This document shows positions 16,477 to 32,262 of a stretch of 64,000 nucleotides of DNA, piece after piece. This DNA is from Streptomyces lasiicapitis (GTDB lineage Bacteria; Actinomycetota; Actinomycetes; Streptomycetales; Streptomycetaceae). Within the stretch, counting starts at the first letter, position 1; every line of letters begins with the position of its first letter. The translations under genes and the position numbers were made by a program. Below the pieces are notes generated by a model. The model did no database searches. It saw only the letters and a program-made list of their open reading frames with translations, and was not told the DNA's origin. The stretch covers positions 206,809-270,808 of the forward strand of contig NZ_BMNG01000012.1 in NCBI RefSeq assembly GCF_014646335.1. The letters run 5' to 3'.

Positions 16477-18021
16477 TTACGGGTGCTCGACCCCGTCCTC
16501 CAGCTTCTGGCCCTTCAGCAGGAACCAGGCCGCGACCGCCGTCGCGAGCAGAACCACCGCGCCCACGCCCGCGGCAAGGCGCAGGCCGTCCACGAAGGCC
16601 TCCTGGGCCGCCGAGAGCAGCGGCTCGGCCGTGTGCGCCGGCAGCCCGGCGCCCGCCTCGACGGCGCCGCCCAGCGAATCGTGCGCGGCAGCCGCGGCGT
16701 CGGCCGGGGTGCCCGCCGGGGCCGTGAAGTTCTGGTACACGCCGGTCACGATGGAGCCGAGCAGGGCGATGCCGAGGGCCGCGCCCAGTTCGTACGCCGT
16801 CTCCGAGACCGCGGACGCCGAGCCCGCCTGCTCCTTCGGCACGCTGGAGAGGATCACGTCGGCGGTCACGGTGAAGGAGAAGCCCGCGCCGACGCCGACG
16901 ACCAGGAGCGCCGCGCCGAGCAGCGGATAGCCCGTCGACTGGCTCAGCACGGTCAGCGCGGCGAGCGCGAGTCCCACCGCCGCGAGTCCGCCCGCGACCA
17001 CCGCCCGCACCGAGTACCGGCGCGCCACCGTGCCCGCGATCAGACCCGCCGCCACCGCGCCGACGGCCGCGGGCAGTTCGGCGAGACCGGCCTCGAACGG
17101 CTGCCTTCCCTGCACCAGTTGGAGGAACTGGGAGAGGAAGAAGACGAGCCCGGACAGGCCGAGGATGGTCAGCAGGTCGGCGAGGACGGCCGCCGAGAAG
17201 CCGCGGTTGCGGAACAGCCGCATGTCGAGCAGCGGTGCGGGCAGCGTGAACTGCCGACGTACGAACCAGGTGAGCGCGGCCACGCCGATCACGGCCGAGG
17301 CCGCGACGCCCCAGCTCAGGCCGTGTGCCGCCGCCTCCTTGACGGCGTACACCACAGCGATCATGCCGATGAGCGACAGAGCGACGCTGATCAGGTCCCA
17401 GGGGCCCGGCGCCGGGTTCTTCGACTCAGGGATCATCTTGACGCCGACCACGACGAGGACCGCCATCACCGGCAGGTTGATCAGGAAGACCGAGCCCCAC
17501 CAGAAGTGTTCGAGCAGGAAGCCGCCGACGACCGGGCCGACCGCCGCGCCCGCCGACGCCATCGCGCCCCACACGCCGACGGCGATGCTGCGCTCGCGCG
17601 GGTCGTGGAAGATGTTGCGGATCAGCGCGAGCGTGGACGGCATCAGGGTCGCGCCCGCGACACCGAGCAGGGCACGCGCCAGGATCATCAACTCGGGCGT
17701 GGTGGCGTACGAGTTGAGCACGGACACCGCGCCGAACGCCACGGCACCCGTGAGCAGCAGCTTCTTGCGGCCGATGCGGTCGCCGAGGCTGCCCATGGAC
17801 ACCAGCAGGCCCGCGATCACGAACGAGTAGACGTCGCCGATCCACAGCAGCTGGTTGCCGGACGGCTTCAGGTCCTCACTGATGTACGGCGTCGCGAGGC
17901 CGAGGACGGTCGCGTCCACCGCGACGAGCAGCACGGCCAGCGCCAACACCGCGAGGGCGAGCCAGCGACCGGGGTGCCGCTCCACCTCCGCGGGGCGTAT
18001 GCGCCGTTCGGTGCTTGTCAT
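16477..18021 (-). CDS. DHA2-family MFS drug exporter (14 helices, EmrB/QacA type)
   Basis: The 514-residue proton-driven exporter has about 14 predicted helices. The first helix carries AVDATVLGLATPYI, typical of the DHA2 family, followed by NQLLWIGDVYSF and the loop motif LGDRIGRKKLLL. Motif C-like glycines occur in GAMASAGAAVGPVVGG. DHA2 exporters remove cationic or lipophilic toxins and self-made antibiotics; the substrate is not evident. The ATG at 18021 overlaps the stop of the upstream tetR gene (ATGA), so the two are translationally coupled. The much longer open frame upstream of 18021 runs through tetR and is not coding. Expression is probably controlled by TetR at the operator 18589-18606. 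Confidence 0.92.
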   Translation of the reverse strand: MTSTERRIRPAEVERHPGRWLALAVLALAVLLVAVDATVLGLATPYISEDLKPSGNQLLWIGDVYSFVIAGLLVSMGSLGDRIGRKKLLLTGAVAFGAVSVLNSYATTPELMILARALLGVAGATLMPSTLALIRNIFHDPRERSIAVGVWGAMASAGAAVGPVVGGFLLEHFWWGSVFLINLPVMAVLVVVGVKMIPESKNPAPGPWDLISVALSLIGMIAVVYAVKEAAAHGLSWGVAASAVIGVAALTWFVRRQFTLPAPLLDMRLFRNRGFSAAVLADLLTILGLSGLVFFLSQFLQLVQGRQPFEAGLAELPAAVGAVAAGLIAGTVARRYSVRAVVAGGLAAVGLALAALTVLSQSTGYPLLGAALLVVGVGAGFSFTVTADVILSSVPKEQAGSASAVSETAYELGAALGIALLGSIVTGVYQNFTAPAGTPADAAAAAHDSLGGAVEAGAGLPAHTAEPLLSAAQEAFVDGLRLAAGVGAVVLLATAVAAWFLLKGQKLEDGVEHP

Positions 18022-18569
18022 GATTCCACTCTCCGTTGTGCGCCGCCGATCAGCAGTTCGGCGATCATGTATGAGAAGTCCTTGGCGGCCACGCGGCCGT
18101 CGAGCACGGCCCAGGCACCCGAGCCGATGAGCCCGTACAGCGCCTCGGTGAGCCATGCGGGGGTGAGGTCGATGCGGAACTCGCCGCTCTCCTGGCCACG
18201 CTTGAAGAGGGCGGCCACGCGGACGTCGAGCCGGGTCCAGCCCTCGTGCTGCTCGTCGCCCTCGAAGAGCTGGTTCTCGGTGACGAGGAACGCGAGCAGG
18301 CCCGCGGCGGGCTCGATCTCCTTGATCAGGCGGCGCAGGGCGTCCCCCGCGCTGCCCTCGCCGAGCCGCGCGGCGTCCATCGCCGCCTCGCACTCCTGGA
18401 TGCCGAGCTCTTCCAGCGCGCGGATCAGCGCGTCCCGCCCGGCGAAGTGCCGGTGCAGGGTGGCGCGGCTGATCCCGGAGGCCTTGGCGACCTCGTCCAG
18501 GGTCGAGGAGCCCTTGCGGGTGAGCTGAGTGGCGGCACGGCGCAGCAGCTGGTCGCGATCGACTGACAT
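18018..18569 (-). CDS. TetR-family repressor of the adjacent MFS exporter
   Basis: The 183-residue protein has an N-terminal TetR helix-turn-helix at residues ~18-50 (TLDEVAKASGISRATLHRHF, then AGRDALIRALEEL) and a helical ligand-binding domain. It overlaps the MFS gene by four bases, so it most likely represses its own operon and is released by a substrate of the pump. I chose the ATG at 18569: TATGGT, a good -10 hexamer, ends six bases before it, so the mRNA is probably leaderless; GAGACA 18 bp further up can serve as -35. A longer frame to 18596 would start within the operator and is less likely. Confidence 0.9.
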   Translation of the reverse strand: MSVDRDQLLRRAATQLTRKGSSTLDEVAKASGISRATLHRHFAGRDALIRALEELGIQECEAAMDAARLGEGSAGDALRRLIKEIEPAAGLLAFLVTENQLFEGDEQHEGWTRLDVRVAALFKRGQESGEFRIDLTPAWLTEALYGLIGSGAWAVLDGRVAAKDFSYMIAELLIGGAQRRVES

Positions 18570-18588
18570 GAGACAACCATAGGCCATG

Positions 18589-18606
18589 TGAGACATATTT
18601 GTCTCA
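18589..18606. promoter_or_regulatory. TetR operator overlapping the tetR-MFS promoter
   Basis: TGAGACATATTTGTCTCA has 7-bp perfect arms (TGAGACA/TGTCTCA) around a 4-bp spacer. It covers the -35 region of the proposed tetR promoter. A further half-site (ATGAGACA) lies at 18568-18575, overlapping the start codon. This is the size and position expected for autorepression by the TetR encoded next to it. Confidence 0.75.
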
Positions 18607-18677
18607 TGAGGGGTGTTGCGGTCTCATTGAGGAGGGGATGGTGGTCTGGTTGGGGAGGCGCTTGTGGCTGGGGGGTC

Positions 18678-19649
18678 TCAGTGCCAGGGCAGGGCTGCGC
18701 GCGTGCTCCAGTACGCGGTGGGCTCCTCCGCCAGTCCGGTGAGGCGGTCGAGGTGCTCCGCGTCGAGGTCCACCGCCGTCGCGTGCAGGTTCGACACCAG
18801 TTGTACGGACGTGGCGGCGCCGGAGAGCACTACTCCCGCCCACGGCTGCCGCAGGACCAGGGCCAGCGCTACCGCGTCGCAGCCCAGGCCCGCGGACTCG
18901 GCCGCTTCCCGGACCGCGGCAGGCGCCTGCGGTCCCGCGAGGCGGCCGTTGGCCATCGCCTCCTTGACCAGGACGGTCAGGCCCGCTTCGTGCGCCTCGG
19001 CCAGCGCGGGGCCGGCCGACGTCTCCAGTGCGTTGTACGTCGCCTGCACCGTGCGGAACAGCCGCTCACCGTTCACCGTGACGTCCAGGGCCGCGCGGAT
19101 CGCGGCCGCCTGCTCGGGGCCGCTCACGGACAGGCCCACGGTCACGCCCTCGTCCGCCAGGTCCGCGAGGCGGGCGTGCAGGTCCTTGTCCGTGAGGGCC
19201 GGGCTCACCGGCGTCACCGAGTGGATCTGGTAGAGGTCCAGGCGGTCGCCGAGCAGTGCGGCCGTCTCGGCGCGCTGGCGGTCGTACGCCGCCACGCTGT
19301 GGTCCTTGACCTCGTGCGCCTCGGCGTCCGTGCGCCAGTCCGCCGTGTACGTGTAGCCCCATTTGCTGCCGACGACCACGTCGCGGATGTCCGGCCGTGC
19401 GTGCAGCCACTCGGCCAGGAACTCCTCCGAGCGGCCGTAGGAGCGGGCCGCGTCGATGTACCGCACCCCCAGCGCGTAGGCCGCGTCCAGGAGTTCGAGG
19501 GTGCGGTCGCGCAGGGCCTCCACGCTGCGCGTGGGCGGCAGGTCGGCCTCTCGGCCCAGCGTGATGTAGCCCGGCCTGCCCACTGCGGCCAGGCCTAGGC
19601 CCAGGTGGGCTGTGGGGGTGGTCGCTGTGGCGAGTCGGGCGAAGGGCAT
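18678..19649 (-). CDS. Aldo/keto reductase family oxidoreductase
   Basis: The 323-residue protein is an NADPH-dependent aldo/keto reductase with the TIM-barrel catalytic set: Asp and Tyr in YIDAARSYGRSEEFL, Lys in VVGSKWGY and His in LYQIHS. The C-terminal cofactor region is short (ALVLRQPWAGVVLSGAAT). I chose the ATG at 19649 because GGAG lies 6 bases upstream; a GTG four codons earlier would use that sequence as its own codon. It lies between argH and the tetR gene, all on the same strand, and a hairpin at 19679-19709 separates it from argH. Substrate unknown. Confidence 0.88.
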   Translation of the reverse strand: MPFARLATATTPTAHLGLGLAAVGRPGYITLGREADLPPTRSVEALRDRTLELLDAAYALGVRYIDAARSYGRSEEFLAEWLHARPDIRDVVVGSKWGYTYTADWRTDAEAHEVKDHSVAAYDRQRAETAALLGDRLDLYQIHSVTPVSPALTDKDLHARLADLADEGVTVGLSVSGPEQAAAIRAALDVTVNGERLFRTVQATYNALETSAGPALAEAHEAGLTVLVKEAMANGRLAGPQAPAAVREAAESAGLGCDAVALALVLRQPWAGVVLSGAATSVQLVSNLHATAVDLDAEHLDRLTGLAEEPTAYWSTRAALPWH

Positions 19650-19678
19650 TTTGGGCTCCACGCTTTTCGGAATACGTC

Positions 19679-19709
19679 GAGGGGTGCACGACGGTCGCGT
19701 GCACCCCTC
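19679..19709 (-). terminator. Hairpin downstream of argH
   Basis: Perfect 12-bp arms (GAGGGGTGCACG and its complement) with a 7-base loop lie ~130 bp after the argH stop and 30 bp before the aldo/keto reductase start on the minus strand. It has no U tract. Further GC-rich stems lie at 19740-19800. Confidence 0.7.
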
Positions 19710-19815
19710 AACGTAACCCTGCGCGGGTGGTTGGGCCTTCGCGGGGCGCCCCAGGCCCGCCCGTTCCCGAACCGGGGGCTGCCGCCCCCGGGCCCCCGCT
19801 TGTCGGCGCTTCGCG

Positions 19816-21331
<1,516 letters not shown>

Positions 21332-21349
21332 TCGTTACGTCGAGTGCTG

Positions 21350-22543
21350 CTAAGCCAGGTCCCGTCGCGCGGCGATCTTCGACGACAGCCCGAAGATGTC
21401 GATGAATCCCTGCGCCTTGGACTGGTCGAAGGTGTCGCCCGAGTCGTACGTCGCGAGGTTGAAGTCGTACAGGGACTGCTCGGACTTCCTGCCGGTGACG
21501 ACGGCGCGGCCGCCGTGCAGGGTCATCCGGATGTCGCCGCTGACGTGCTGGTTCGCCTCGTCGATGAAGCCGTCGAGGGCGCGCTTGAGCGGCGAGAACC
21601 ACAGGCCGTCGTAGACCAGTTCGCCCCAGCGCTGCTCGACCTGCCGCTTGTAGCGGGCCAGTTCGCGCTCGACCGTGACGTTCTCCAGCTCCTGGTGGGC
21701 GGTGATCAGGGCGAGGGCGCCCGGAGCCTCGTACACCTCACGGGACTTGATGCCCACGAGCCGGTCCTCGACCATGTCGATCCGGCCGATGCCCTGCGCG
21801 CCCGCCCGCTCGTTGAGCTGCTGGATCGCCTGGAGGACCGTGACCGGCCTGCCGTCGACGGCGACCGGCACGCCCTCCTTGAAGGTGAGGACGACCTCGT
21901 CGGCCTCGCGCGGGGTCGCGGGGTTCGACGTGTACTCGTACACGTCCTCGATCGGCGCGTTCCAGATGTCCTCCAGGAAGCCGGTCTCCACGGCCCGCCC
22001 GAAGACGTTCTGGTCGATGGAGTACGGCGACTTCTTGGAGGTCGCGATCGGCAGGCCCTTGTCCTCGCAGAAGGCGATGGCCTTGTCCCGCGTCATCGCG
22101 TAGTCCCGGACCGGGGCGATGCACTTGAGGTCGGGGCCGAGTGCCTGGATGCCGGCCTCGAACCGCACCTGGTCGTTGCCCTTGCCGGTGCAGCCGTGGG
22201 CGACGACGCCGGCGCCGTGCTTGTTCGCGGCGGCGACCAGGTGCTTGACGATCGCGGGCCGGGAGAGGGCCGACACCAGCGGATACCGGTCCATGTAGAG
22301 GGCGTTGGCCTTGATCGCCGGGAGGCAGTAGCCCTCCGCGAACTCGTCCCTGGCGTCCGCGACCTCCGCCTCGACCGCGCCGCAGGCGAGCGCGCGCTTG
22401 CGGATGACGTCCAGGTCCTCGCCGCCCTGACCGACGTCCACGGCGACGGCGATGACCTCGGCGCCCGTCTCCTCGGCGATCCAGCCGATGGCGACGGAGG
22501 TGTCAAGGCCGCCCGAATAGGCGAGTACGACGCGCTCGGTCAC
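21350..22543 (-). CDS. argG: Argininosuccinate synthase
   Basis: The 397-residue enzyme joins citrulline and aspartate with ATP cleavage to give argininosuccinate. The PP-loop AYSGGLDTS stands at residues ~8-16, followed by [12 protein letters not shown] and the C-terminal substrate loops ([11 protein letters not shown]). I chose the GTG at 22543, giving [12 protein letters not shown], with GAGGAGA upstream; a longer in-frame extension to 22624 runs through the ARG boxes and is not plausible. It is followed by argH. In S. coelicolor argG is, as I recall, elsewhere on the chromosome (SCO7036), so this argG-argH pairing is a point of difference within the genus. Confidence 0.97.
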   Translation of the reverse strand: MTERVVLAYSGGLDTSVAIGWIAEETGAEVIAVAVDVGQGGEDLDVIRKRALACGAVEAEVADARDEFAEGYCLPAIKANALYMDRYPLVSALSRPAIVKHLVAAANKHGAGVVAHGCTGKGNDQVRFEAGIQALGPDLKCIAPVRDYAMTRDKAIAFCEDKGLPIATSKKSPYSIDQNVFGRAVETGFLEDIWNAPIEDVYEYTSNPATPREADEVVLTFKEGVPVAVDGRPVTVLQAIQQLNERAGAQGIGRIDMVEDRLVGIKSREVYEAPGALALITAHQELENVTVERELARYKRQVEQRWGELVYDGLWFSPLKRALDGFIDEANQHVSGDIRMTLHGGRAVVTGRKSEQSLYDFNLATYDSGDTFDQSKAQGFIDIFGLSSKIAARRDLA

Positions 22544-22585
22544 GGGGTTCTCCTCACGGTGCGTTCGCCCGCCGGGGTGGCGCGC

Positions 22586-22626
22586 TGCATTCACTGGCAT
22601 GCATGAGTATGCAGCGCAGTGCATGA
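22586..22626. promoter_or_regulatory. ARG-box operator region of argG-argH
   Basis: The 41 bp hold several TGCAT/ATGCA half-sites: TGCAT, GGCATGCATGA, GTATGCAG and GTGCATGA, arranged as two imperfect ARG boxes. The pattern fits the actinobacterial ArgR consensus with TNTGCAT arms. It lies 43-83 bp upstream of the argG start, so ArgR with arginine should repress the operon here. Confidence 0.75.
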
Positions 22627-22685
22627 TTCGTCAATCCCGTGGAATTGTTAGACAGCTGGACTAAAGGCGTCCATAACCCTTAGGC

Positions 22686-23083
22686 ATGGGAAAGACTTAT
22701 GAGCGCATCGACGGCCGGCTCCGTACGTTCATCGAGCAGCAGCCGATCTTCTTCACCGCGACCTCGCCGCTCGCCGCCGACGGGACGATCAACCTCTCCC
22801 CCAAGGGAGTCACCGGTTCGTTCGCCATCCTCGACGAACTGACCGTCGCCTACCTGGACTTCGCGGGCAGCAACGCGGAGACCATCGCCCTTCCCCAAGC
22901 TCTCGGCTTCGCTCGAGCAGGGGAGACCCCATCCGCGAGAACAGCCGCATCACGCTGATGTGGTGCGCCTTCCAGGGCCCGCCCAACATCGTCCGGGTGC
23001 ACGGCCGCGGCGAGGAGGACATCGCGACGAGCATCGACGGGCTGCCGGGACTGCCGCTGCCGTTGCCGCCGACGCCTGCCTGA
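22686..23083 (+). pseudogene. Pyridoxamine 5'-phosphate oxidase-family protein, disrupted by a repeat insertion
   Basis: The first 68 codons (22686-22889) encode a typical PPOX-like flavin-binding N-terminus (TYERIDGRLRTFI, FFTATSPLAADG, NLSPKG, YLDFAGSNAETIA). The family then continues with sequence of the form HLRENGRITLMWCAFQGPP. Here that part (IRENSRITLMWCAF) resumes at 22931 in a different frame, after 41 bases of foreign GC-rich sequence. The continued frame keeps QGPPNIVRVHGRGE, then degenerates and stops at 23083, lacking the last third (~80-90 residues) of the family. Both the frameshift and the lost C-terminus argue that the gene is dead. It is divergent from argG and upstream of a BASS transporter. 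Confidence 0.8.
22890..22930. repeat. 41-bp insertion within the PPOX pseudogene
   Basis: This segment begins CTTCCCCAAGCTCTCGGC and ends AGCAGGGGAGACCCC. CCCC/GGGG and GCTC/GAGC segments let it fold into an imperfect hairpin. It interrupts a conserved stretch of the PPOX protein. From memory, very similar sequence is a frequent small interspersed element in Streptomyces genomes, but I could not search for other copies. Confidence 0.6.
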
Positions 23084-23168
23084 GCCCAGCTCTTCCCCTC
23101 AACACGTGTAGCGACCACATATCGAGACGGGGTTGCGTCGCCGCCGCGTCGCGACGTTGCATCGCCGG

Positions 23169-24164
23169 GTGCACACCGAACAGACAACGCCCGGTACGGC
23201 GGCCCCGGATGTCGCGGACGACGGTTCCCCGGCACCCGCCGACCGCGCCGCCCGTCGCGCCGTCACCGTCTTCCCCGTCCTCGTCCTGGGTGCGGGCGCG
23301 CTCGGGCTCCTCGTACCGGGCGCCTTCGAGGGGTGGGGCCCGAACGTCCCGTATCTGCTGGGCGTGGTGATGTTCTGCATGGGGCTCACCATGACCCCGG
23401 TGGACTTCCAGGGTGTGGTGAAGCGGCCTTGGGTGGTGGCTCTCGGGCTTGTGGCCCACTACGTGATCATGCCGGGGCTCGGCTGGCTCATCGCCCACGC
23501 CCTGGATCTCTCACCGCAGTTGGCGGCCGGGGTGATCCTCGTCGGCTGCGCGCCGAGCGGTACGGCTTCGAACGTCGTGACCTACCTCGCGCGCGGCGAC
23601 GTGGCCCTCTCGGTGTCCGTCGCGACCGTCTCCACGGTCGTCGCGCCGCTCGTCACGCCGCCGCTGACGCTGCTGCTCGCGGGCGAGTACCTGCCGGTGG
23701 ACGCGGGGTCGATGGTCACGGACATCCTCAAGACCGTGCTGCTGCCCGTCGCCGCGGGGCTCGTCGTGCGGCTGTGCTTCGGGGGTTACGTCGACCGCGT
23801 GCTCGGCGCGCTGCCGTGGCTGTCGGCCGCGACCGTCGCCGTCATCGTCGCGGTAGTCGTGGCCGGCAGCGCGGACGCCATCAAGTCGGCGGCCGCGCTC
23901 GTACTGGTCGCCGTCGTCCTGCACAACGGCCTCGGCCTCGCGCTCGGCTACGGCGCGGGAAAGCTGGCCCGGCTCGGCGCGCCCGCGTCCCGCGCGATGG
24001 CCTTCGAGGTCGGCATGCAGAACTCCGGCCTCGCCGCGTCCCTGGCCACCGCCCACTTCAGCCCCCTGGCGGCGCTTCCTGCCGCGGTGTTCTCCGTGTG
24101 GCACAACGTGTCGGGGGCACTGGTGGCGGCGTGGATGTCGTACCGGGCGCGGCGGTCGGGCTGA
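23169..24164 (+). CDS. Bile acid:sodium symporter (BASS) family transporter
   Basis: The 331-residue protein is a BASS-family transporter with about ten predicted helices. It has MGLTMTPVDFQGV near the second helix, GCAPSGTASNVVTYLARGD in the fourth (the conserved GG/PSG-SN crossover motif) and EVGMQNSGLAASLA in the ninth (conserved Glu-Gln-Asn-Ser sodium site). Bacterial members carry bile acids, pantoate or other organic anions with sodium; the substrate here is unknown. The start is uncertain: GTG at 23169 gives a ~30-residue polar N-terminus, while 23133 and downstream codons are also in frame. It converges on argR with only 19 bp between stops. Confidence 0.88.
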   Translation: MHTEQTTPGTAAPDVADDGSPAPADRAARRAVTVFPVLVLGAGALGLLVPGAFEGWGPNVPYLLGVVMFCMGLTMTPVDFQGVVKRPWVVALGLVAHYVIMPGLGWLIAHALDLSPQLAAGVILVGCAPSGTASNVVTYLARGDVALSVSVATVSTVVAPLVTPPLTLLLAGEYLPVDAGSMVTDILKTVLLPVAAGLVVRLCFGGYVDRVLGALPWLSAATVAVIVAVVVAGSADAIKSAAALVLVAVVLHNGLGLALGYGAGKLARLGAPASRAMAFEVGMQNSGLAASLATAHFSPLAALPAAVFSVWHNVSGALVAAWMSYRARRSG

Positions 24165-24183
24165 CGGGACCCCGGGGGCGCGG

Positions 24184-24729
24184 TCAGTGCTCGTTCGAGG
24201 CCAGGCGCAGCAGGTGGTCCGCCAGTGCCTGGCCCCCCGCCGGTTCCCGGCTGATCAGCATGACCGTGTCGTCGCCGGCGATCGTGCCGAGGATGTCGTG
24301 CAGTTCGGCCTGGTCGATGGCCGAGGCGAGGAACTGGGCGGCGCCGGGCGGGGTGCGCAGGACGACGAGGTTGGCCGAGGCCTCCGCGGAGATGAGCAGT
24401 TCCACGGAGAGGCGCCGCATGCGCTGCTCCTTGGCCGACTCGCCGAGGGGGGCGCGGGGCGTGCGGAAACCGCCCTCGCTGGGCACGGCGTAGATCAGGT
24501 CGCCCTCGGCGTTGCGGATCTTGACGGCGTTGAGCTCGTCGAGGTCCCGCGAGAGCGTCGCCTGAGTGACGGTCAGACCGTCGTCGGCGAGCAGCTTCGC
24601 CAGCTGGCTCTGCGAACGCACCGGCTGCCGGTTGAGGATGTCCACGATCCGGCGGTGGCGTGCGGTGCGGGTCTGCGGCACGGCGGGACCCGCGTGCTCG
24701 GCCGGCCCGTTGTCCTGCGCGTGGCTCAT
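24184..24729 (-). CDS. argR: Arginine repressor
   Basis: The 181-residue regulator has a winged helix at residues ~25-85 ([33 protein letters not shown]) and a C-terminal arginine-binding hexamerisation domain with [14 protein letters not shown]. With arginine it binds ARG boxes and represses arginine genes; such boxes precede both argC (29113-29150) and argG (22586-22626). I chose the ATG at 24729, 7 bp after the argD stop, with GGGGAA upstream. It is the last gene of argCJBDR, so it is under its own control. Confidence 0.96.
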   Translation of the reverse strand: MSHAQDNGPAEHAGPAVPQTRTARHRRIVDILNRQPVRSQSQLAKLLADDGLTVTQATLSRDLDELNAVKIRNAEGDLIYAVPSEGGFRTPRAPLGESAKEQRMRRLSVELLISAEASANLVVLRTPPGAAQFLASAIDQAELHDILGTIAGDDTVMLISREPAGGQALADHLLRLASNEH

Positions 24730-24736
24730 CGTCGTC

Positions 24737-25963
24737 TCATTCCCCGGTTCGTCCTTCCCCGTCGGCCGCGTCGGCCCGGTTGGCCGCGACGGCCTGGTCG
24801 AGGACGCCGGGCAGGGCCCGGAGGAAGGCATCCACCTCCGCGTCGCGCACGTTCAACGGCGGCATGAGCCGTACGACATCGGGGGCGGGCGCGTTGACCA
24901 GGAAGCCGGCGTCCTGAGCCACCTGCTGGACCTGCGCTGCCAGCGGCTCGGTGAGCACGATACCCAGCAGCAGGCCCGCGCCCCTGACATGGTCGACGAG
25001 CGCGTGCCCGGCTGACTCGATTCCGTCGCGCAGCTTCTCGCCCGCGCGCTTGGTGTTCTCCAGGAGCCCCTCGGCCACGATGGTGTCGACGACGGCGAGT
25101 CCGGCGGCGCAGGCCACCGGGTTGCCGCCGAAGGTCGTGCCGTGGTGACCGGGCCTCAGCAGTTCGGCGGTCGCGCCGAAGGCGACGGTGGCGCCGAGCG
25201 GCAGGCCGCCGCCGAGACCCTTGGCGAGCGTGACGACGTCCGGGTCCACGCCCTCCTGCGCGAGGTGGGCGAACCAGTGGCCGGTACGACCGATTCCGGT
25301 CTGCACCTCGTCGAGGACGAGCAGGGTGCCGGTGGCGCGGGTGATGTCGCGGGCGGCCTTGAGGTAGCCGGCCGGCGGGACCACGGCGCCGTTCTCGCCC
25401 TGGATCGGCTCGATGATCACGAAGGCGGTGTCCTCGGTGACGGCCGCGCGCAGCGCCTCCACGTCGCCGTACGGAACGTGCGTGACGTCGCCGGGCAGGG
25501 GCAGGAACGGCTCCTGCTTGCCGGGCTGGCCGGTGAGCGCGAGGGCGCCCATGGTGCGGCCGTGGAAGCCGCCCTCGGTGGCGACCATGTGCGGGCGGCC
25601 CGTCAGCCGGCCGATCTTGAAGGCGCCCTCGTTGGCCTCCGCGCCCGAGTTGCAGAAGAACACGCGGCCGTCGCGGCCGAAGAGGTCGAGCAGCCGCTCC
25701 GCGAGGGCGACCGGCGGCTCGGCGACGAACAGGTTGGACACATGGCCGAGCGCGTTGATCTGCCGGGACACCGCCTCCACGACGGCCGGGTGGCCGTGGC
25801 CGAGCGCGTTCACGGCGATGCCGCCGACGAAGTCGGTGTAGCGCTTGCCGTCGGCGTCCCACAGCGTGCTGCCCGCGCCGCGCACCAGCGGGATGCGGGG
25901 CGTGCCGTAGTTGTCCATCAGGGCGCCCTGCCAGCGCCGGGTCAGGTCCTGGTTGGATGTCAT
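24737..25963 (-). CDS. argD: Acetylornithine aminotransferase
   Basis: The 408-residue class III PLP aminotransferase converts N-acetylglutamate semialdehyde to N-acetylornithine. It has [22 protein letters not shown] and the PLP-binding Lys in [10 protein letters not shown] (~residue 246), with [12 protein letters not shown] just before. It starts inside the argB stop (4-bp overlap) and ends 7 bp before argR, fitting one operon. It may also serve lysine synthesis as a succinyldiaminopimelate aminotransferase, as ArgD does in enteric bacteria; that is inference. Confidence 0.97.
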   Translation of the reverse strand: MTSNQDLTRRWQGALMDNYGTPRIPLVRGAGSTLWDADGKRYTDFVGGIAVNALGHGHPAVVEAVSRQINALGHVSNLFVAEPPVALAERLLDLFGRDGRVFFCNSGAEANEGAFKIGRLTGRPHMVATEGGFHGRTMGALALTGQPGKQEPFLPLPGDVTHVPYGDVEALRAAVTEDTAFVIIEPIQGENGAVVPPAGYLKAARDITRATGTLLVLDEVQTGIGRTGHWFAHLAQEGVDPDVVTLAKGLGGGLPLGATVAFGATAELLRPGHHGTTFGGNPVACAAGLAVVDTIVAEGLLENTKRAGEKLRDGIESAGHALVDHVRGAGLLLGIVLTEPLAAQVQQVAQDAGFLVNAPAPDVVRLMPPLNVRDAEVDAFLRALPGVLDQAVAANRADAADGEGRTGE

Positions 25964-26886
25964 GCCGGGTCCCCCTCGTTCGGCTCGGTCAGCTCGTCCG
26001 GCACGACCATCGTGCCGATTCCTTCGTCGGTGAAGATCTCCAGCAGGATCGCGTGCTGGACGCGCCCGTCGATGACGCGCGCGGTGTGCACGCCGTTGCG
26101 TACGGCGTGCAGACAGCCCTGCATCTTGGGCACCATGCCGCTGGACAGCTCGGGGATGAGCTTCTCCAGTTCGGTGGCCGTGAGCCTGCTGATGACGTCG
26201 TCGCTGTGCGGCCAGTCCTCGTACAGACCCTCGACGTCGGTGAGGACCATCAGCGTCTCGGCACCAAGCGCCGCAGCGAGTGCCGCAGCCGCCGTATCAG
26301 CATTGACGTTGTAGACATGCCCCTTGCCGCCTTCGTCCTGGGAGCGGGCGATGGAGGAGACGACCGGGATGCGGCCGTCCTTGAGCAGCGCCTCGATGGC
26401 GCCGGTGTCGATCTCGGTGACCTCGCCGACCTGGCCGATGTCGACCGGCTCGCCGTCGATCAGCGGCCGGTGCCGGGTCGCGGTGATGGTGTGCGCGTCC
26501 TCGCCGGTGAGGCCGACGGCGAGCGGTCCGTGCTCGTTGAGCAGGCCCACCAGCTCGCGCTGCACCTGCCCGGCGAGCACCATGCGGACGACGTCCATGG
26601 CCTCGGGCGTCGTCACCCGCAGGCCCGCCTTGAACTCGCTGACCAGGCCCTGCTTGTCGAGCTGGGCGCTGATCTGCGGGCCGCCGCCGTGCACCACGAC
26701 GGGTCGCAGTCCCGCGTGGTGCAGGAACACGACGTCCTGGGCGAAGGCGGCCTTCAGGTCCTCGTCCACCATGGCGTTGCCGCCGAACTTGATGACGACG
26801 GTCTTGCCGCGGTGGCGGGTCAGCCAGGGCAGCGCCTCGATCAGGGTCTGTGCCTTGGGCAGTGCGGTGTGCTTGCGGGTGCTCAT
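25960..26886 (-). CDS. argB: Acetylglutamate kinase
   Basis: The 308-residue amino-acid kinase phosphorylates N-acetylglutamate. It has IKFGGNAM near the N-terminus (phosphate-binding Lys), VHGGGPQIS, the acetylglutamate-binding [10 protein letters not shown] and a C-terminal [17 protein letters not shown]. The N-terminal helix ([18 protein letters not shown]) is the extension found in arginine-inhibited hexameric enzymes, so feedback inhibition is likely. The ATG has GGAAAG 4 bases upstream; argJ ends 31 bp before, and argD overlaps the end by four bases. Confidence 0.97.
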   Translation of the reverse strand: MSTRKHTALPKAQTLIEALPWLTRHRGKTVVIKFGGNAMVDEDLKAAFAQDVVFLHHAGLRPVVVHGGGPQISAQLDKQGLVSEFKAGLRVTTPEAMDVVRMVLAGQVQRELVGLLNEHGPLAVGLTGEDAHTITATRHRPLIDGEPVDIGQVGEVTEIDTGAIEALLKDGRIPVVSSIARSQDEGGKGHVYNVNADTAAAALAAALGAETLMVLTDVEGLYEDWPHSDDVISRLTATELEKLIPELSSGMVPKMQGCLHAVRNGVHTARVIDGRVQHAILLEIFTDEGIGTMVVPDELTEPNEGDPA

Positions 26887-26917
26887 GGGGCTTTCCAGGT
26901 GGAGAACGGGGATGCCG

Positions 26918-32198
<5,281 letters not shown>

Positions 32199-32224
32199 CC
32201 ACTTCGCCCCCTTGCGGGCCGAGC

Positions 32225-32262
32225 TTGATCTAGATCGCAGTCTAGGTTCTAGCGTCCTGCCC
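32225..32262 (+). promoter_or_regulatory. MerR-type promoter of the SDR gene
   Basis: TTGATC at 32225-32230 and TAGCGT at 32250-32255 are separated by exactly 19 bp, the stretched spacing that MerR proteins untwist. The spacer contains a dyad CTAGA-TCGCAG-TCTAG (32230-32245). A start point about seven bases after the -10 coincides with the SDR ATG at 32263, implying a leaderless mRNA. Confidence 0.6.

Noticed and set aside
18022-18576. N-terminal extension of the MFS exporter through the tetR gene
   Set aside because: The translation is Arg/Ala-rich noise; the exporter's ATG overlaps the tetR stop and is followed by a normal DHA2 N-terminus.
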